From positions 1 to 13,437 of the forward strand of contig JAEYQX010000269.1 in assembly GCA_023409795.1 (NCBI GenBank): a stretch of DNA of 13,437 nt. Reading direction: 5' to 3'. Under the pieces are notes generated by a model, which saw only the letters and a program-made list of their open reading frames with translations, did not search any database and was not told the DNA's origin. How positions within the stretch are numbered: the first letter of the stretch is position 1; each line of letters begins with the position of its first letter. Made by a program: the position numbers and the translations under genes. Shown here one piece after another: positions 1 to 6,770 of the stretch. Source of the DNA: Pseudomonadota bacterium. Its GTDB lineage: Bacteria > Pseudomonadota > Alphaproteobacteria > Caulobacterales > Caulobacteraceae.

Positions 1-28
1 GGCCTGCGCCGGGACGAGCGGGGGAGGG
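1..28. repeat. Partial copy of a palindromic intergenic repeat (repeat B)
   Basis: The window opens inside a GC-rich repeat whose core pairs CCCGGC with GCCGGG around CTGC; only the right half is present here. The same unit, followed by a GAGCGGGG tail, recurs near 4511-4548 and 12981-13017. The remaining bases up to 74 hold no gene and no convincing terminator for the minus-strand gene that ends at 75. Confidence 0.6.
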
Positions 29-74
29 CTGGGGCTTGGTGTTGGCCTGATTAAGTATCTCGGAGGGGCTGGGT

Positions 75-1223
75 TCAGCCGAAGGTGATGATCTGGCGCA
101 CGGCGTGGCCGTCGGCGAGGGCGTCGAAGGCGGGGTTGATGTCGTCGAGGCCGAGGGTGCCGCTCATCAGGCGATCGACGGGCAGGCGGCCCTGGCGGAA
201 CAGGCCGATGTAGCGGGGGATGTCGCGGCTGGGGACGCAGGTGCCGATGTAGGAGCCCTTCAGCGTGCGCTCCTCGCCGACCAGGGAGACGACGTTGACG
301 GGCAGGGCGGCGTCGGGCGGCGGAAGGCCCGCGGTCACGGTGGTGCCACCCCTGCAGGTCATCTGCCAGGCGGATTCCAGGGCGCGGATCGAGCCGGCCA
401 TCTCGAAGGCGAAGTCGGCCCCGCCGCCCGTCAGGGCGCGGACCTGCTCGACGGCGTCGGGGTCTCGGGCATTGACGGTATGGACCACGCCTGGTCCCGG
501 GCCGAGGCTGCGGGCCAGGGCCAGCTTTTCGTCCGACAGATCGACGGCGATGACCGGCGAGGCCCCGGCGGCGAGGGCTCCCAGGACCGAGGACAGGCCC
601 ACCCCGCCCAGGCCCACGACGACGGCGGACTGGCCCGCCCTGATCCGGGCTGTGTTGACGACGGCCCCGACGCCGGTGAGGACGGCGCAGCCGAACAGGG
701 CGGCCTGCTCGAACGGCAGGTCCTCGTCGATCTTCACCACAGAGCGGCGCGAGACGACGGCGCGCTCGGCAAAGGCCGAGACGCCGAGGTGGTGGTTGAT
801 CGGCTCGGCCGCGTCGCAGACGAAGGCGCGGCGTCCGGTCAGGAGCTCGCCCCTGCCATTGGCGGCGGCCCCCGGCTCGCACAGGGCCGGGCGACCCTCG
901 GCGCAGGGGTTGCAGTGGCCACAGGACGGCATGAAGACCATGACGACATGGTCGCCGATCTCAAGGTCATCGACACCGGGGCCCAGGGCCTCGACCACGC
1001 CAGCGGCCTCGTGCCCCAGCGCCATGGGCAGGGGGCGCGGACGGTCGCCATTGATGACGCTGAGGTCCGAATGGCACAGGCCCGCCGCCTTGATGGCAAC
1101 CCGGACCTCGCCGGGGCCGGGATCGTCCAGGGTGACCTGCTCGATGCCCAGCGGACGGCTTTCGGCATAGGGGCGGGCGGCCCCCCTTTGGCGCAGCACG
1201 GCCGCGCGGGCAGTTATCGGCAT
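75..1223 (-). CDS. Zinc-dependent medium-chain alcohol dehydrogenase
   Basis: A 382-aa cytoplasmic MDR-family dehydrogenase expected to oxidise an alcohol with NAD(P)+. Seen in the sequence: a catalytic-zinc region GLCHSDLSVING (Cys50, His51) and GHE (His71, Glu72); a structural-zinc lobe with four cysteines at about 101, 104, 107 and 115; a third catalytic Cys in FGCAVLTGVGAV; and the Rossmann motif GLGGVGLSS. The frame stays open up to 1409, but MPITARAAVL at 1223 is the right start: the family's N-terminus begins there and a GGGAGG ribosome site lies just upstream. The layout resembles the class III / AdhC-like branch, but the substrate cannot be told from sequence. It is transcribed away from the thioesterase at 1320, with a shared 96-bp control region. 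Confidence 0.9.
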   Translation of the reverse strand: MPITARAAVLRQRGAARPYAESRPLGIEQVTLDDPGPGEVRVAIKAAGLCHSDLSVINGDRPRPLPMALGHEAAGVVEALGPGVDDLEIGDHVVMVFMPSCGHCNPCAEGRPALCEPGAAANGRGELLTGRRAFVCDAAEPINHHLGVSAFAERAVVSRRSVVKIDEDLPFEQAALFGCAVLTGVGAVVNTARIRAGQSAVVVGLGGVGLSSVLGALAAGASPVIAVDLSDEKLALARSLGPGPGVVHTVNARDPDAVEQVRALTGGGADFAFEMAGSIRALESAWQMTCRGGTTVTAGLPPPDAALPVNVVSLVGEERTLKGSYIGTCVPSRDIPRYIGLFRQGRLPVDRLMSGTLGLDDINPAFDALADGHAVRQIITFG

Positions 1224-1257
1224 GGTCAGACCTCCCATCTGCTGGCAGGTTAGGCGC

Positions 1258-1299
1258 TTGACGCAGGGGGCGCCAAGAGAGTTGGGGACACCAAGAGAG
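1258..1299 (+). promoter_or_regulatory. Divergent intergenic region with a 9-bp direct repeat
   Basis: Between the divergent dehydrogenase and thioesterase genes there is a TTGACGC hexamer-like element (1258-1264), which fits the -35 of the Caulobacter housekeeping promoter. It is followed by two exact copies of CCAAGAGAG at 1273-1281 and 1291-1299, 18 bp apart. I see no good -10. The paired repeat could be an operator, but no regulator is encoded nearby. Confidence 0.25.
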
Positions 1300-1319
1300 C
1301 GCGTTCGGGGAGAGACATC

Positions 1320-1805
1320 ATGGGCGAGCGGCAAAGAGGCCGGCGCGGGGACTATGTGCAGTTCGTACCGCTGACGACGCGGTGGGCGGACAATGACGTC
1401 TATGGCCATATCAACAATGTGGCCTACTACGCCTTCATCGACACGGCGGTGAACCAGTTGCTGATCGGGCAGGGCCTGCTGGACGTGACCGGGTCGCCGG
1501 TCATCGGCGTGGCGGCGGAATCAGGCTGTCGCTATCACGCCTCGGCGGCCTATCCCGACGTGATCCACGCGGGGGTCAGGGTCGGGCGGCTGGGCTCGTC
1601 CAGCATCCGCTATGAGATCGGCCTGTTCCGCAATGACGAGGACGAGGCGACGGCCGAGGGCTTTTTCGTCCACGTCATGGTCGACCGCCAGACCATGCGG
1701 CCGGTGCCGATCCCGCAGCCGCTTCGCGACTGGCTGGAAGGCCTGGTGCTCCAGGCGGCGAGCCTCCCCCGCCCGGCAGGGGAGGCCAGGAACAAGGGGC
1801 CTTAG
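1320..1805 (+). CDS. Acyl-CoA thioesterase, hotdog fold (4HBT/YbgC-FadM type)
   Basis: A 161-aa protein of the size usual for single-domain hotdog thioesterases, which hydrolyse acyl-CoA thioesters in the cytoplasm. The signature is TRWADNDVYGHINNVAYY (about residues 19-36), containing the conserved Asp and the HxNNxxY stretch, followed by the long helix region FIDTAVNQLL and the later beta strands. The ATG at 1320 follows a GGGGAGAG ribosome site. The C-terminus (after about residue 145) is Pro/Arg-rich and probably disordered. The stop codon overlaps that of the convergent small gene by 4 bp. The natural substrate is unknown. Confidence 0.88.
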   Translation: MGERQRGRRGDYVQFVPLTTRWADNDVYGHINNVAYYAFIDTAVNQLLIGQGLLDVTGSPVIGVAAESGCRYHASAAYPDVIHAGVRVGRLGSSSIRYEIGLFRNDEDEATAEGFFVHVMVDRQTMRPVPIPQPLRDWLEGLVLQAASLPRPAGEARNKGP

Positions 1806-2008
1806 TCGCGGTCGTAGAGGCGCATCAGGGCCATGGCCCCCACCGCCGTCAGCGCGCCCAGGGTAAAGGCGGCGACCAGGGATCCGGTGGCCGTGCCGGT
1901 GGAAACGGTTACCGGACGCTTGGCGTAGTACTGGACGATTTCGCCGGCCCTTGGGTCGTGCAGGCCTTCGTCATAGGCCTCGTCCAGATAGGTGTCGGTG
2001 GCTGCCAT
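1802..2008 (-). CDS. Small single-pass membrane protein, unknown function
   Basis: A 68-aa protein, not recognised as a named family. The N-terminal 30 residues are acidic and soluble; residues about 40-62 form one hydrophobic segment rich in Gly and Ala (GSLVAAFTLGALTAVGAMAL), followed by a short RLYDRD tail. It has a good GGGAG ribosome site 6 bases before the ATG at 2008, and an AT-rich CATAAT-like -10 further upstream on the minus strand. Its stop overlaps that of the convergent thioesterase. The clean signals argue for a real gene despite its size. Confidence 0.7.
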   Translation of the reverse strand: MAATDTYLDEAYDEGLHDPRAGEIVQYYAKRPVTVSTGTATGSLVAAFTLGALTAVGAMALMRLYDRD

Positions 2009-2131
2009 CAGCGTCTCCCATATTATTATGCGCTTAATCCCGGCGCAGTCGGGCGGTTCCCTGTCGTGACAGAGGATCGCCTATCCAGTAAAGGGCGCCC
2101 CTTAGGTTTAGGAAATCTGGCAGCGAGAGTC

Positions 2132-2905
2132 ATGGCAGGCCACTCGAAATTCAAGAACATCATGCACCGCAAGGGCCGCGCTGATGCCCAGCGGTCAAAA
2201 CTGTTCTCCAAGCTTTCGCGCGATATCACGGTTGCGGCAAAGTCGGGCCTGCCCGACCCGGCGGCCAACCCGCGCCTGCGCCTGGCGATCAACAACGCCA
2301 AGGCCGAATCGCTTCCTAAGGATGTGATCCAGCGCGCCATCTCGAAGGCCTCGGGCGGCGACGTCGATACGATGGAAGAAGTCCGCTACGAGGGCCGCGG
2401 CCCCGGTGGCGTCGGCATCATCGTCGAGGCCCTGACCGACAACCGCAACCGTGCGGCGTCCAACATCGGCACCGCCTTCAAGAAGAACGGCGGCTCTCTG
2501 GGCGAGATGAACTCGGTCGCCTTCATGTGGGACAAGGTTGGCAAGATCACCTATCCGGCCGAGGCTGGCTCGGAAGACGCCGTCATGGAGGCCGCCATCG
2601 AAGCCGGTGCCATGGACGTTGAAAGCGATCTGGTGAAGCCGGATCAATACGAAGATGCCCCCGGCCACACCATCTGGACCGCCTATGAGGACCTGAACGA
2701 GGTGGCCGAGGCCATGTCGAAGGTTCTGGGGGATCCGAAGTCGACCGCCATCGTCTGGAAGCCCCAGTCGGAAGTGCCGGTGACGGGCGAGGCCGTGGGC
2801 ACCCTGTTCAAGCTCTTGGATGCTCTGGACGCCGAGGACGACGTGCAGGCCGTCTATTCCAACGAAGACATCTCGGACGAGGACGCGGCCAAGTACGCGG
2901 GCTGA
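2132..2905 (+). CDS. yebC: YebC/PmpR family protein
   Basis: A 257-aa protein of the YebC/TACO1 family, known as DNA-binding regulators and, more recently, as factors linked to translation of difficult proline stretches. The N-terminus MAGHSKFKNIMHRKG is diagnostic, followed by RSKLFSKLSRDITVAAK and later by GPGGVGIIVEALTDNRNR and the GxLGEMNSVAFMW stretch. The frame is open 58 codons further upstream, but the family start at 2132 follows a GCGAGAG ribosome site, so the longer version is rejected. In many proteobacteria ruvC-ruvA-ruvB follow; here they do not. Confidence 0.95.
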   Translation: MAGHSKFKNIMHRKGRADAQRSKLFSKLSRDITVAAKSGLPDPAANPRLRLAINNAKAESLPKDVIQRAISKASGGDVDTMEEVRYEGRGPGGVGIIVEALTDNRNRAASNIGTAFKKNGGSLGEMNSVAFMWDKVGKITYPAEAGSEDAVMEAAIEAGAMDVESDLVKPDQYEDAPGHTIWTAYEDLNEVAEAMSKVLGDPKSTAIVWKPQSEVPVTGEAVGTLFKLLDALDAEDDVQAVYSNEDISDEDAAKYAG

Positions 2906-2965
2906 TCGGCCGGGCTGACCAGGCCAAAAGGCGTCGCTTCCGGACATGGATCGAGGCGGTGCCGG

Positions 2966-2990
2966 CCGCCCGGGCGCACAGCCTGGGCGG
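2966..2990 (+). terminator. Possible hairpin terminator after yebC
   Basis: Two 10-base arms, CCGCCCGGGC and GCCTGGGCGG, pair around a GCACA loop with one G-U pair, 60 bases after the yebC stop. There is no T-run after it, so if it ends transcription it is not a classical intrinsic terminator. Confidence 0.35.
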
Positions 2991-3046
2991 AACCGGGCAG
3001 GGCGGGGGCGGATTAAGTCCGTCTGACGACCTGACCGGAGACCGAC

Positions 3047-3559
3047 ATGGACATCTGCCAACTGATCCTTGACGACCATGCTGAACAGCGGCGCCTGTTC
3101 GGGCAGATCGAAGAGATTGATCCGGGGCAGACCGAGGCCCTGACAGCCATCTGGGGGCGACTGTCGGACTTTCTTGAGGCCCACGCCGAGGCCGAGGAAC
3201 AGCACTTCTATCCCGCCCTGCTGAAAAAGGGCGAAGGCGCCAATGACGCCGATGACGGCACGGTCGAGGGCGAGACCGAGGACGCCATCAAGGACCACAA
3301 CAAGCTGCGCGATGCGGTCAGGGCCGTGGACCGCCACCCGGTCGGCTCGCCCGCCTGGTTCGAGGCCGTGGGCGAGGCCAATGTCATCAACTCCAAGCAC
3401 ATGGCCGAGGAGGAGCGCCAGGGCCTGACGGACTTTCGCCTGAACGCCGGGCTGGAGGTGCGCCACCGGCTGGGCGTGGCCTTTGCCGCCTTTGTGGCGC
3501 GCCACGTGACCGGGGTGGCGGCGGTCAACAAGAACCCCGAAGCCTATGTCGAGCGTCAT
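3047..3559 (+). CDS. Hemerythrin HHE domain-containing protein; natural stop not visible
   Basis: The first 170 or so residues match the Caulobacterales hemerythrin-domain family that binds a di-iron centre. Ligand-type residues are visible in LDDHAEQ (His11), FLEAHAEAEEQHFYP (two His and Glu), KDHNKLRD and SKHMAEEERQGL. Start: ATG at 3047 with CCGGAG upstream. By memory of the family, these proteins end near the AYV-x-x-H stretch, here residues 166-171. In this sequence no stop follows; the frame continues to 4276 as Arg/Gly/Pro-rich sequence that is plainly the shadow of mgtC. I therefore give the domain end rather than a stop. Either a base was lost or gained near 3545-3560, which would fuse the protein to the membrane segment at 3558-3713, or the stop was lost. 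Confidence 0.75.
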
Positions 3560-3713
3560 GGCGGAGGACGACGAGCGCCCCGTCCTGCCCGGCTCGGGTG
3601 CCCCGCCGATCGAGGGGCGCTCGTGGCTGTGGGTCAAGCTCGCGGTCTGGGCCGTGGCCGTGCTGCTGCTGGTCCTGCTGGCCGCCGTGGTGGCGCGCAT
3701 GGTGGCGGGCTAG
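3558..3713 (+). CDS. Small single-TM protein between hemerythrin and mgtC
   Basis: A 51-aa ORF in a different frame from the hemerythrin gene. The first 20 residues are polar (MAEDDERPVLPGSG), and residues about 23-48 form a strongly hydrophobic Val/Leu/Ala helix beginning SWLWVKLAVWAV. It ends 3 bases before the mgtC start, so translation could be coupled. An in-frame ATG at 3546 would add MSSV. The hydrophobic run with a charged N-terminus is not what a random shadow frame gives. It may be a separate small membrane protein, or the C-terminal anchor of the hemerythrin protein if there is a frameshift. Not recognised as a named family. Confidence 0.55.
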   Translation: MAEDDERPVLPGSGAPPIEGRSWLWVKLAVWAVAVLLLVLLAAVVARMVAG

Positions 3714-3716
3714 GCC

Positions 3717-4415
3717 ATGCAGATCGCCTCCCTGGGACCCATGATCCTGCCCCTGGCCGGAGCCATAGTGGCCGGCGGCCTGATCGGGTTCGAGCGCGAA
3801 TGGCGCGGCCGCGCGGCCGGGTTCCGCACCCATATCCTGGTCAGCCTGGCCTCGGCCCTGCTGATGCTGGCGGCGATGAGCCAGGTCGACTGGGCCTTTG
3901 GCGTCCTGCCGCCCGACAACATCATGACCGACCCGACCCGCATGGCCCACGGGGTGCTGACCGGCATCGGCTTCCTGTGCGCCGGGGTCATCTATCGCGC
4001 CGGATTCTCGATTCACGGCCTGACGACGGCGGCCACCCTGTGGATCACCTCGGCCATCGGCCTGCTGTTCGGGGCAGGGCTGTTTACCCTGGGCGTGGTC
4101 GGGACCGTGACCACGGTGGTCATCCTGGTGGCCCTGAGGGTCATCACCATGGTCACGCCGCGCAAGGTGCTGACCGATGTGGTGATCGGTTGGGGACGCG
4201 AGGGCCCCTCGCCCGAGGCCGAGGTCGAGGCCGCGCTGAAGGCCGTGGACCCCGACACCTGCCACGACCGCTTTGAACTGTGCGAGGGCGGCGAGGTGAT
4301 CCGCCGCAGCTGGCGCATCAAGGCCGCCAGCGAGACCGACCTGAAACGCCTGTCCGACCGCCTGTGCGCCCTGCCCGGCGTGTGCAGCTTCAGCCTGGAC
4401 CCCCGGGACGACTAG
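3717..4415 (+). CDS. MgtC/SapB family inner-membrane protein
   Basis: A 232-aa membrane protein. The first 145 residues hold about four to five hydrophobic helices with the MgtC-family block GGLIGFEREWRGRAAGFRTH, then LVSLASALLML and the TGIGFLCAGVIYR and GLTTAATLWITSAIGLL stretches. The last 80 residues are soluble, of the size of the ACT-like C-terminal domain found in many members. The family includes factors for growth at low magnesium and inside host cells; in free-living bacteria the role is mostly unknown. Start: ATG at 3717, 3 bases after the small TM gene; ATG at 3738 is a possible shorter start. Confidence 0.88.
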   Translation: MQIASLGPMILPLAGAIVAGGLIGFEREWRGRAAGFRTHILVSLASALLMLAAMSQVDWAFGVLPPDNIMTDPTRMAHGVLTGIGFLCAGVIYRAGFSIHGLTTAATLWITSAIGLLFGAGLFTLGVVGTVTTVVILVALRVITMVTPRKVLTDVVIGWGREGPSPEAEVEAALKAVDPDTCHDRFELCEGGEVIRRSWRIKAASETDLKRLSDRLCALPGVCSFSLDPRDD

Positions 4416-4464
4416 GGTTTGTGGCTGCGGGAGGGGGCTATGCGCCTTGGTCCTTTATCTCGCT

Positions 4465-4491
4465 CATCCTGGCGAAGGCCGGGATCCAGAT
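4465..4491 (+). repeat. REP-like palindromic repeat (repeat C)
   Basis: The stretch CATCCTGGCGAAGGCCGGGA resembles a short dyad repeat common between genes in alphaproteobacteria, whose reverse reads as GGATCCCGGCCTTCGCCAGG. Only one copy is in this window, so the call rests on general knowledge of this motif. Confidence 0.45.
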
Positions 4492-4510
4492 TGAAGGGCG
4501 GTGCCATGGG

Positions 4511-4548
4511 CCTCCTGGGTCCCGGCCTGCGCCGGGGCGAGCGGGGGA
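4511..4548 (+). repeat. Palindromic intergenic repeat B, copy 2
   Basis: The 6-bp inverted repeat CCCGGC...GCCGGG around CTGC is flanked by CCTCCTGGGT on the left and GAGCGGGG on the right. It is nearly identical to the copy at 12981-13017; the one visible change is in the GGGGCGAG versus GGGACGAG part. Confidence 0.7.
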
Positions 4549-4563
4549 GGTGGTGCGCCCAAA

Positions 4564-4681
4564 ATCCTCCCCCGCCTGCGGGGGAGGGGGACCGCGCAGC
4601 GGTGGTGGGGGCGGTGGATGGCCGCCCCCTCCGTCATGGCGCGGTGCGCCATGCCACCTCCCCCGCTGGCGCAGGGGAAGT
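4564..4681 (+). repeat. MITE-like repeat A, copy 1 (diverged)
   Basis: A 118-bp imperfect palindromic element beginning ATCCTCCCCCGCCTGC and ending near GCGCAGGGGAAGT. It is homologous, in opposite orientation, to the copies at 13024-13148 and 13341-13437. Its ends form strong GC hairpins (CCTCCCCC with GGGGGAGG) and its middle holds a GGGGGCGG/CCGCCCCC dyad. It is more diverged than the other two copies, with substitutions and short length differences. Confidence 0.65.
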
Positions 4682-4775
4682 TGAAGGGCCGCTTCTGAGG
4701 GTGACGTGGGGGGCGGGCTTGGATAGAACCGCGGCATAAGCCCCGGCAGAGGGCAGTGGATTACAGGGAGCAGGG

Positions 4776-5912
4776 ATGGATTTCGCCCTCAATGATGACC
4801 AGCGCGCCATTCAGGAGGCTGCGCGTCAGTTTGCCGAGGCCGAGCTGGCCCCGCATTCGGCCCGCTGGGACGAGGAAAAGCATTTCCCGGTCGATGTGAT
4901 GAAGTCGGCCGCCGAGATGGGCTTTTGCGGCATCTATACCGGCGAGGAACATGGCGGCCTGGCGCTGGGCCGGGTCGAGGCGGCGGTGATCTTTGAGGAG
5001 CTGTCGCGCGGGGACGTGGCGACGGCGGCCTTTGTCTCGATCCACAACATGGCGACCTGGATGGTCGACAGCTTCGGGTCAGACGAGCTGCGGGCGCGGT
5101 TCGTGCCCGGGCTGGTGACGATGCAGAAGATGGCGTCCTATTGCCTGACCGAGCCGGGGTCGGGATCGGATGCAGCGGCGCTGCGGACCACGGCGGTGCG
5201 TGACGGCGACCACTATGTGCTGAACGGGTCCAAGGCCTTTATCTCGGGCGCAGGGGCCTCGGACGTCTATGTCGTCATGGTGCGCACAGGCGGCGAGGGC
5301 CCAAAGGGCATCAGCGCCATCGTGGTCGAGAAGGACACGCCCGGCCTGTCGTTCGGGGCCAATGAGAAGAAGATGGGCTGGAATGCCCAGCCGACAGCCG
5401 TGGTCAGCTTTGACGACTGCCGCGTGCCGGTCGGAAACCTGATCGGCAACGAGGGTGACGGTTTCAAGTATGCGATGGCGGGGCTGGATGGCGGGCGCCT
5501 GAATATCGCCGCCTGCTCGCTGGGCGGGGCGCGCAAGGCGCTGGAGGCGGCGCAGGACTATGTCACCACGCGCAGGCAGTTCGGCAAGGCCTTGGCCGAG
5601 TTCCAGGCCCTGCAGTTCCGGCTGGCCGACATGGCGACGGAGCTGGAGGCGGCGCGGCTGATGGTCCTGCGCGGGGCCTGGGCCATTGATACGGGCCACC
5701 CGGAAAAGACCAAGTGGTGCGCCATGGCCAAGCGGTTTGCCACCGACGCCTGCTTCCAGATCGCCGACGAGGCCCTGCAGCTGCATGGCGGCTATGGCTA
5801 CCTGAAGGACTATCCGCTGGAGCAGATCGTGCGCGACCTGAGGGTGCATCGCATTCTGGAAGGGACAAACGAGATCATGCGTGTGATCGTGGCCCGCGAG
5901 ATGAACCGATAG
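4776..5912 (+). CDS. Acyl-CoA dehydrogenase, isobutyryl-CoA dehydrogenase-like
   Basis: A 378-aa FAD-dependent acyl-CoA dehydrogenase of full family length. Motifs in order: an N-terminal helical domain; YCLTEPGSGSDAAALRT, the FAD/substrate signature; NGSKAFISGAGASDVYVVMV in the middle beta domain; RRQFGKALAEFQALQFRLAD; LHGGYGYLKDYPLEQIVRDL; and the catalytic base Glu (about 362) in HRILEGTNEIMR. The overall wording is close to the ACAD8/isobutyryl-CoA dehydrogenase branch of valine breakdown, and the presence of a 3-hydroxyisobutyryl-CoA hydrolase in the same operon supports that. A strong AGGGAG ribosome site precedes the ATG. The exact substrate (isobutyryl- or 2-methylbutyryl-CoA) is inferred. 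Confidence 0.92.
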   Translation: MDFALNDDQRAIQEAARQFAEAELAPHSARWDEEKHFPVDVMKSAAEMGFCGIYTGEEHGGLALGRVEAAVIFEELSRGDVATAAFVSIHNMATWMVDSFGSDELRARFVPGLVTMQKMASYCLTEPGSGSDAAALRTTAVRDGDHYVLNGSKAFISGAGASDVYVVMVRTGGEGPKGISAIVVEKDTPGLSFGANEKKMGWNAQPTAVVSFDDCRVPVGNLIGNEGDGFKYAMAGLDGGRLNIAACSLGGARKALEAAQDYVTTRRQFGKALAEFQALQFRLADMATELEAARLMVLRGAWAIDTGHPEKTKWCAMAKRFATDACFQIADEALQLHGGYGYLKDYPLEQIVRDLRVHRILEGTNEIMRVIVAREMNR

Positions 5913-5922
5913 CGGGGGCTGG

Positions 5923-6426
5923 GTGTCTTTAGCTCTGCAACGACGCGACGAAATCTGGGCCGTCTGGCGCGACCTGGTCAGGGCCTTTGGCTTTGGCCGG
6001 ATGCTTTGCCACCTGTCGGTATCGAAGTCGGGGCTGGGCATCTATGGGGTGGATGTGATCTCGAGCCTGGCGCGCACGCCGATGGCGCGGGCGGCCCAGC
6101 CACACCTGCTGCCGCTGGATGACCGGCAACTGGCGGTCCTGCATGAGCTGGCCCGGATCAATGCCGAGCGCAACAGCGCGATCTGGAAGATGGCGGCCCT
6201 GTTCTATGTGACGGGGCCGACGACCCTGCTGGTGTCGTCGTTCCAGCTGGCCCCCGATTTCGTGCGCATGGCGCTGGAGGTCGGGCGCTACCTGTGGGTG
6301 GTGCTGTTCGTCGGCATGACGCTGGGTCTTTTCTACTATTATTCGATCTTCTGGCGGGCTGCCCAGGTCCAGGCGGTGATCGAGCTGGAACAGGCTCAAA
6401 GACGCCTGGATGTCGCGCCGTCGTGA
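5923..6426 (+). CDS. Hypothetical two-TM membrane protein
   Basis: A 167-aa protein that I do not recognise. The N-terminal 85 residues are soluble, ending in a helical DDRQLAVLHELARINAERN stretch. Two hydrophobic segments follow, at about residues 88-108 (WKMAALFYVTGPTTLLVSSF) and 122-144 (YLWVVLFVGMTLGLFYYYSI), then a charged helical tail VIELEQAQRRL. Start: GTG at 5923 with GCGGGGG 8 bases upstream; ATG at 6001 is an alternative that removes 26 residues. It lies 10 bases after the acyl-CoA dehydrogenase and its stop overlaps the next frame, so it is part of the operon. Confidence 0.65.
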   Translation: MSLALQRRDEIWAVWRDLVRAFGFGRMLCHLSVSKSGLGIYGVDVISSLARTPMARAAQPHLLPLDDRQLAVLHELARINAERNSAIWKMAALFYVTGPTTLLVSSFQLAPDFVRMALEVGRYLWVVLFVGMTLGLFYYYSIFWRAAQVQAVIELEQAQRRLDVAPS

Positions 6427-6443
6427 TCTTCCTGGATGCCCCG

Positions 6444-6770
6444 ATGGTTGCCTTTGAGCGGGTGTTTCGCACGCGCCGGGGGGACGCCGTCCTGGAGCTG
6501 ACGGTGCAGTGCCACGTGCCCGAGCCCGAGGGGGCGGACTATGGCTGCGCCTATGTGATCCGCTGGCCGGACCGGGATCACAGCCATGGGCGGGCCTATG
6601 GCATCGACGGCCTGCAGGCCCTGCAGCTGGCCCAGGCGAAGATGGCCGTAGAGCTGTATGCCGCCACGCCCCAGGTCTACTGGCTGGAGCCGAACGACCG
6701 GCTGGGCCTGCACCTGACGCCCTGGCTGCGTCACCTTGAAAACGATCGTAACCCCTCGTGGGAGGAACAA
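6444..6770 (+). CDS. DUF6968-like segment with no stop codon, in frame with the next gene
   Basis: About 109 residues beginning MVAFERVFRTRRGD, with the features I associate with DUF6968 proteins of Caulobacterales: a beta-rich first half, a CAYVIRWPD core and the helix GIDGLQALQLAQAKMAVELY. A GTG at 6423 overlapping the TGA of the upstream gene is another possible start. No stop follows: the frame runs through HLENDRNPSWEEQ straight into the hydrolase, giving a 457-aa open frame 6444-7817. A shift of one base would meet TAA at 6749-6751, just where such a protein might end. The end given is the base before the presumed start of the hydrolase. Confidence 0.5.

Larger units (their letters stand above)
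4416..4775. other. Intergenic region filled by repeats, no gene
   Basis: This 360-bp stretch between mgtC and the acyl-CoA dehydrogenase has open frames on both strands, but their translations are low-complexity Pro/Arg/Gly strings arising from three palindromic repeats (near 4465-4491, 4511-4548 and 4564-4681). The last 90 bases should carry the promoter of the next operon; I see no convincing -35/-10 pair there, only a good AGGGAGCAGGG ribosome site. Confidence 0.7.

Noticed and set aside
2195..3700. A 501-codon minus-strand open frame covering yebC and the hemerythrin gene
   Set aside because: It is antisense to well-supported genes, its composition is that of a GC-rich shadow frame, and it shows no family motifs.
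3560..4276. C-terminal extension of the hemerythrin frame over mgtC
   Set aside because: It is Arg/Gly/Pro low-complexity sequence in the shadow frame of mgtC and far longer than any family member.
4419..4739. Open frames of about 60-134 codons on both strands between mgtC and the acyl-CoA dehydrogenase
   Set aside because: They consist of translated repeat sequence and low-complexity strings, with no conserved pattern.
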